Assembly (NCBI GenBank): GCA_900555785.1
Contig: USMO01000091.1
Span: 1 to 6,785, forward strand
Length of the DNA stretch: 6,785 nt
Reading direction: 5' to 3'
From: an uncultured Eubacteriales bacterium
Lineage (GTDB): Bacteria > Bacillota > Clostridia > Oscillospirales > CAG-272
Shown: positions 5,629 through 6,785 of the stretch, piece after piece
How positions within the stretch are numbered: the stretch's first letter is position 1
Layout of the letters: each line of letters opens with the position of its first letter
Notes under the pieces: model-generated
Told to the model about the DNA's origin: nothing
What the model saw: the letters and a program-made list of their open reading frames with translations, nothing else
Database searches by the model: none
Made by a program: the position numbers and the translations under genes

Positions 5629-6785
5629 ATGCATCAGGCACTTTACCGGAAATGGCGACCGAAGACCTTCGACGATGTATGCGGGCAGGAGCAGGTGACC
5701 TCGGTCCTGCGCTATGAGACCGAACACGGCGCGTTCAGCCATGCTTACCTGTTCTGCGGCTCGCGCGGAACCGGAAAGACCACCTGCGCAAAGATTCTGG
5801 CAAAGGCGGTCAACTGCGAGCACCCCGTGAACGGTTCGCCCTGCGGGGAATGCGCTGCCTGCCGCGCGATTGAGGACGGGAGCGCGACCGACGTGCTGGA
5901 GATGGATGCGGCATCGAACAACGGCGTTGACAACATCCGTGACATCCGCGACGAGGTGGTCTATGCGCCGTCCTCGCTGAAATACCGCGTGTATATCATC
6001 GACGAGGTGCATATGCTGTCGGTCAGCGCCTTCAACGCGCTCCTGAAAACGCTGGAGGAGCCGCCGGAGCATGTGGTGTTCATTCTGGCAACGACCGAGC
6101 TGCAAAAGCTGCCGGCAACGATTATTTCCCGCTGCCAGCGGTTCGATTTCCGGCGCATCTCGCTGGATGCGCTGACCGACCGGCTGACCTTTATTGCGGG
6201 GCAAGAGGGCATCGACCTCGAGTCGGAGGCAGCACGGATGCTTGCCAAGCTGGCGCAGGGCGGCATGCGGGATGCCATCAGTCTGTTGGAGTTGTGCGCG
6301 GGGTACCATTGCAAAATCACGCCGCAGGTGGTGACCGATGCGGTCGGGATGACCGGTCGGGATGCGATGCTCCGCGTAGCGCAGGCGATTGCCGACCGGG
6401 ATTACGACAGTCTGTTTGCGCAGGTGGACGAGGTGGTGCGGTCCTCCAAGGACCTGATTGTGTTCTGGCAGGACCTGATCTCGCTGTGGCGGGACATGCT
6501 GGTGGTCAAAGCGACCGCGAATGCCGCGGCGTATCTTGACCTGACCGACAGCGAGGGCGAGCAGCTGCGCGCGGCGGCGGGGAATTTCCGGCGCGAGACG
6601 CTGCTTTACCATTGCAAGCTGTTGGAGGACGCGCTGTTTGCCATGCAGAAGGCGAACGCGGTCAAGCGGATTGTTGCGGAGCTGACGCTGACGCGGATGT
6701 GCGACGAAACGATGGACACGTCAAACGAGGCGATCCTGTCGCGGCTTGCAAAGCTGGAGGACCGGGTGGCGCTGGGGGTCAGTGC
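5629..6785 (+). CDS. dnaX: DNA polymerase III gamma/tau subunit, 5' part (runs off window)
   Basis: This is the ATPase subunit of the clamp loader that places the sliding clamp on DNA and organises the replisome. The first 385 codons are present. Seen in order: the YRKWRPKTFDDVCGQ start (6-20), Walker A GSRGTGKT (44-51), the four zinc-binding cysteines C63, C72, C75 and C78, the DAASNNGVD stretch (93-101), Walker B YIIDEVHM (122-129), sensor 1 ATTE (154-157), the SRC arginine finger (167-169), and sensor 2 GGMRDAISLLE. Domain III follows and is cut by the window end, so the tau-specific part and any frameshift site cannot be judged. GGAAGGAG at 5616-5623 sits five bases before the ATG at 5629. 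In relatives dnaX is usually followed by a YbaB-family gene and recR. Identification is certain. Confidence 0.97.
   Translation, partial: MHQALYRKWRPKTFDDVCGQEQVTSVLRYETEHGAFSHAYLFCGSRGTGKTTCAKILAKAVNCEHPVNGSPCGECAACRAIEDGSATDVLEMDAASNNGVDNIRDIRDEVVYAPSSLKYRVYIIDEVHMLSVSAFNALLKTLEEPPEHVVFILATTELQKLPATIISRCQRFDFRRISLDALTDRLTFIAGQEGIDLESEAARMLAKLAQGGMRDAISLLELCAGYHCKITPQVVTDAVGMTGRDAMLRVAQAIADRDYDSLFAQVDEVVRSSKDLIVFWQDLISLWRDMLVVKATANAAAYLDLTDSEGEQLRAAAGNFRRETLLYHCKLLEDALFAMQKANAVKRIVAELTLTRMCDETMDTSNEAILSRLAKLEDRVALGVS

Noticed and set aside
5394..5717. Plus-strand open frame starting inside the SRP RNA
   Set aside because: It covers the conserved Ffh-binding domain of the RNA and the first codons of dnaX in another frame, with no domain and no credible ribosome-binding site.
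5575..6612. Minus-strand open frame opposite dnaX
   Set aside because: It is antisense to a certain dnaX and has a shadow-like Arg/Gln/His-rich composition.

Overview
The window looks like chromosomal DNA from a GC-rich member of the Clostridia (Bacillota). The grounds are a large SRP RNA with a Bacillus-type Alu domain placed directly in front of dnaX, a surface protein with three S-layer homology modules, a B. subtilis-like RbgA, and consensus sigma-A promoters sitting in short AT-rich gaps between GC-rich genes. An Oscillospirales-like lineage is my guess; the sequence alone does not settle the family.

Layout. Positions 43-2579 hold a compact housekeeping operon on the minus strand. Read in its own direction it is lepB (signal peptidase I), rbgA (50S assembly GTPase), rnhB (RNase HII) and yraN (UPF0102 nuclease-like). 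The last three overlap each other. A good extended -10 promoter lies at 2767-2795. Its leader carries a possible hairpin and a 41-codon reading frame whose stop overlaps the lepB start (ATGAATGA). Positions 1-44, past the end of yraN, hold two copies of a 22-bp tandem repeat cut by the window edge.

Positions 2796-3056 carry a divergent, consensus promoter on the plus strand. It reads through what looks like the C-terminal stub of a GNAT acetyltransferase into a gene for a one-pass membrane-anchored protein of unknown function (3057-3668). A strong intrinsic terminator ends that unit at 3706-3758. A secreted protein with a cadherin-like module and three SLH modules follows (3810-5126), then a second terminator.

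Positions 5186-6785 are the SRP RNA and dnaX region. An extended -10 promoter with a 17-bp spacer drives the SRP RNA. The RNA is flanked by complementary sequences that start almost at the predicted transcription start and should form a long precursor duplex. dnaX (clamp-loader gamma/tau) begins about 115 bases further on and runs off the window.

How the genes relate. The SRP RNA (targeting to the membrane) and LepB (signal-peptide cleavage) are both parts of the export route that the SLH protein and possibly the anchored protein use. RbgA, RNase HII, YraN and DnaX serve ribosome assembly and DNA replication or repair. I found no clear new multi-gene system. The points most worth a second look are the non-canonical G4 motif of RbgA, the swapped tetraloop-closing pairs and long precursor stem of the SRP RNA, the GNAT remnant, and the small frame in front of lepB.
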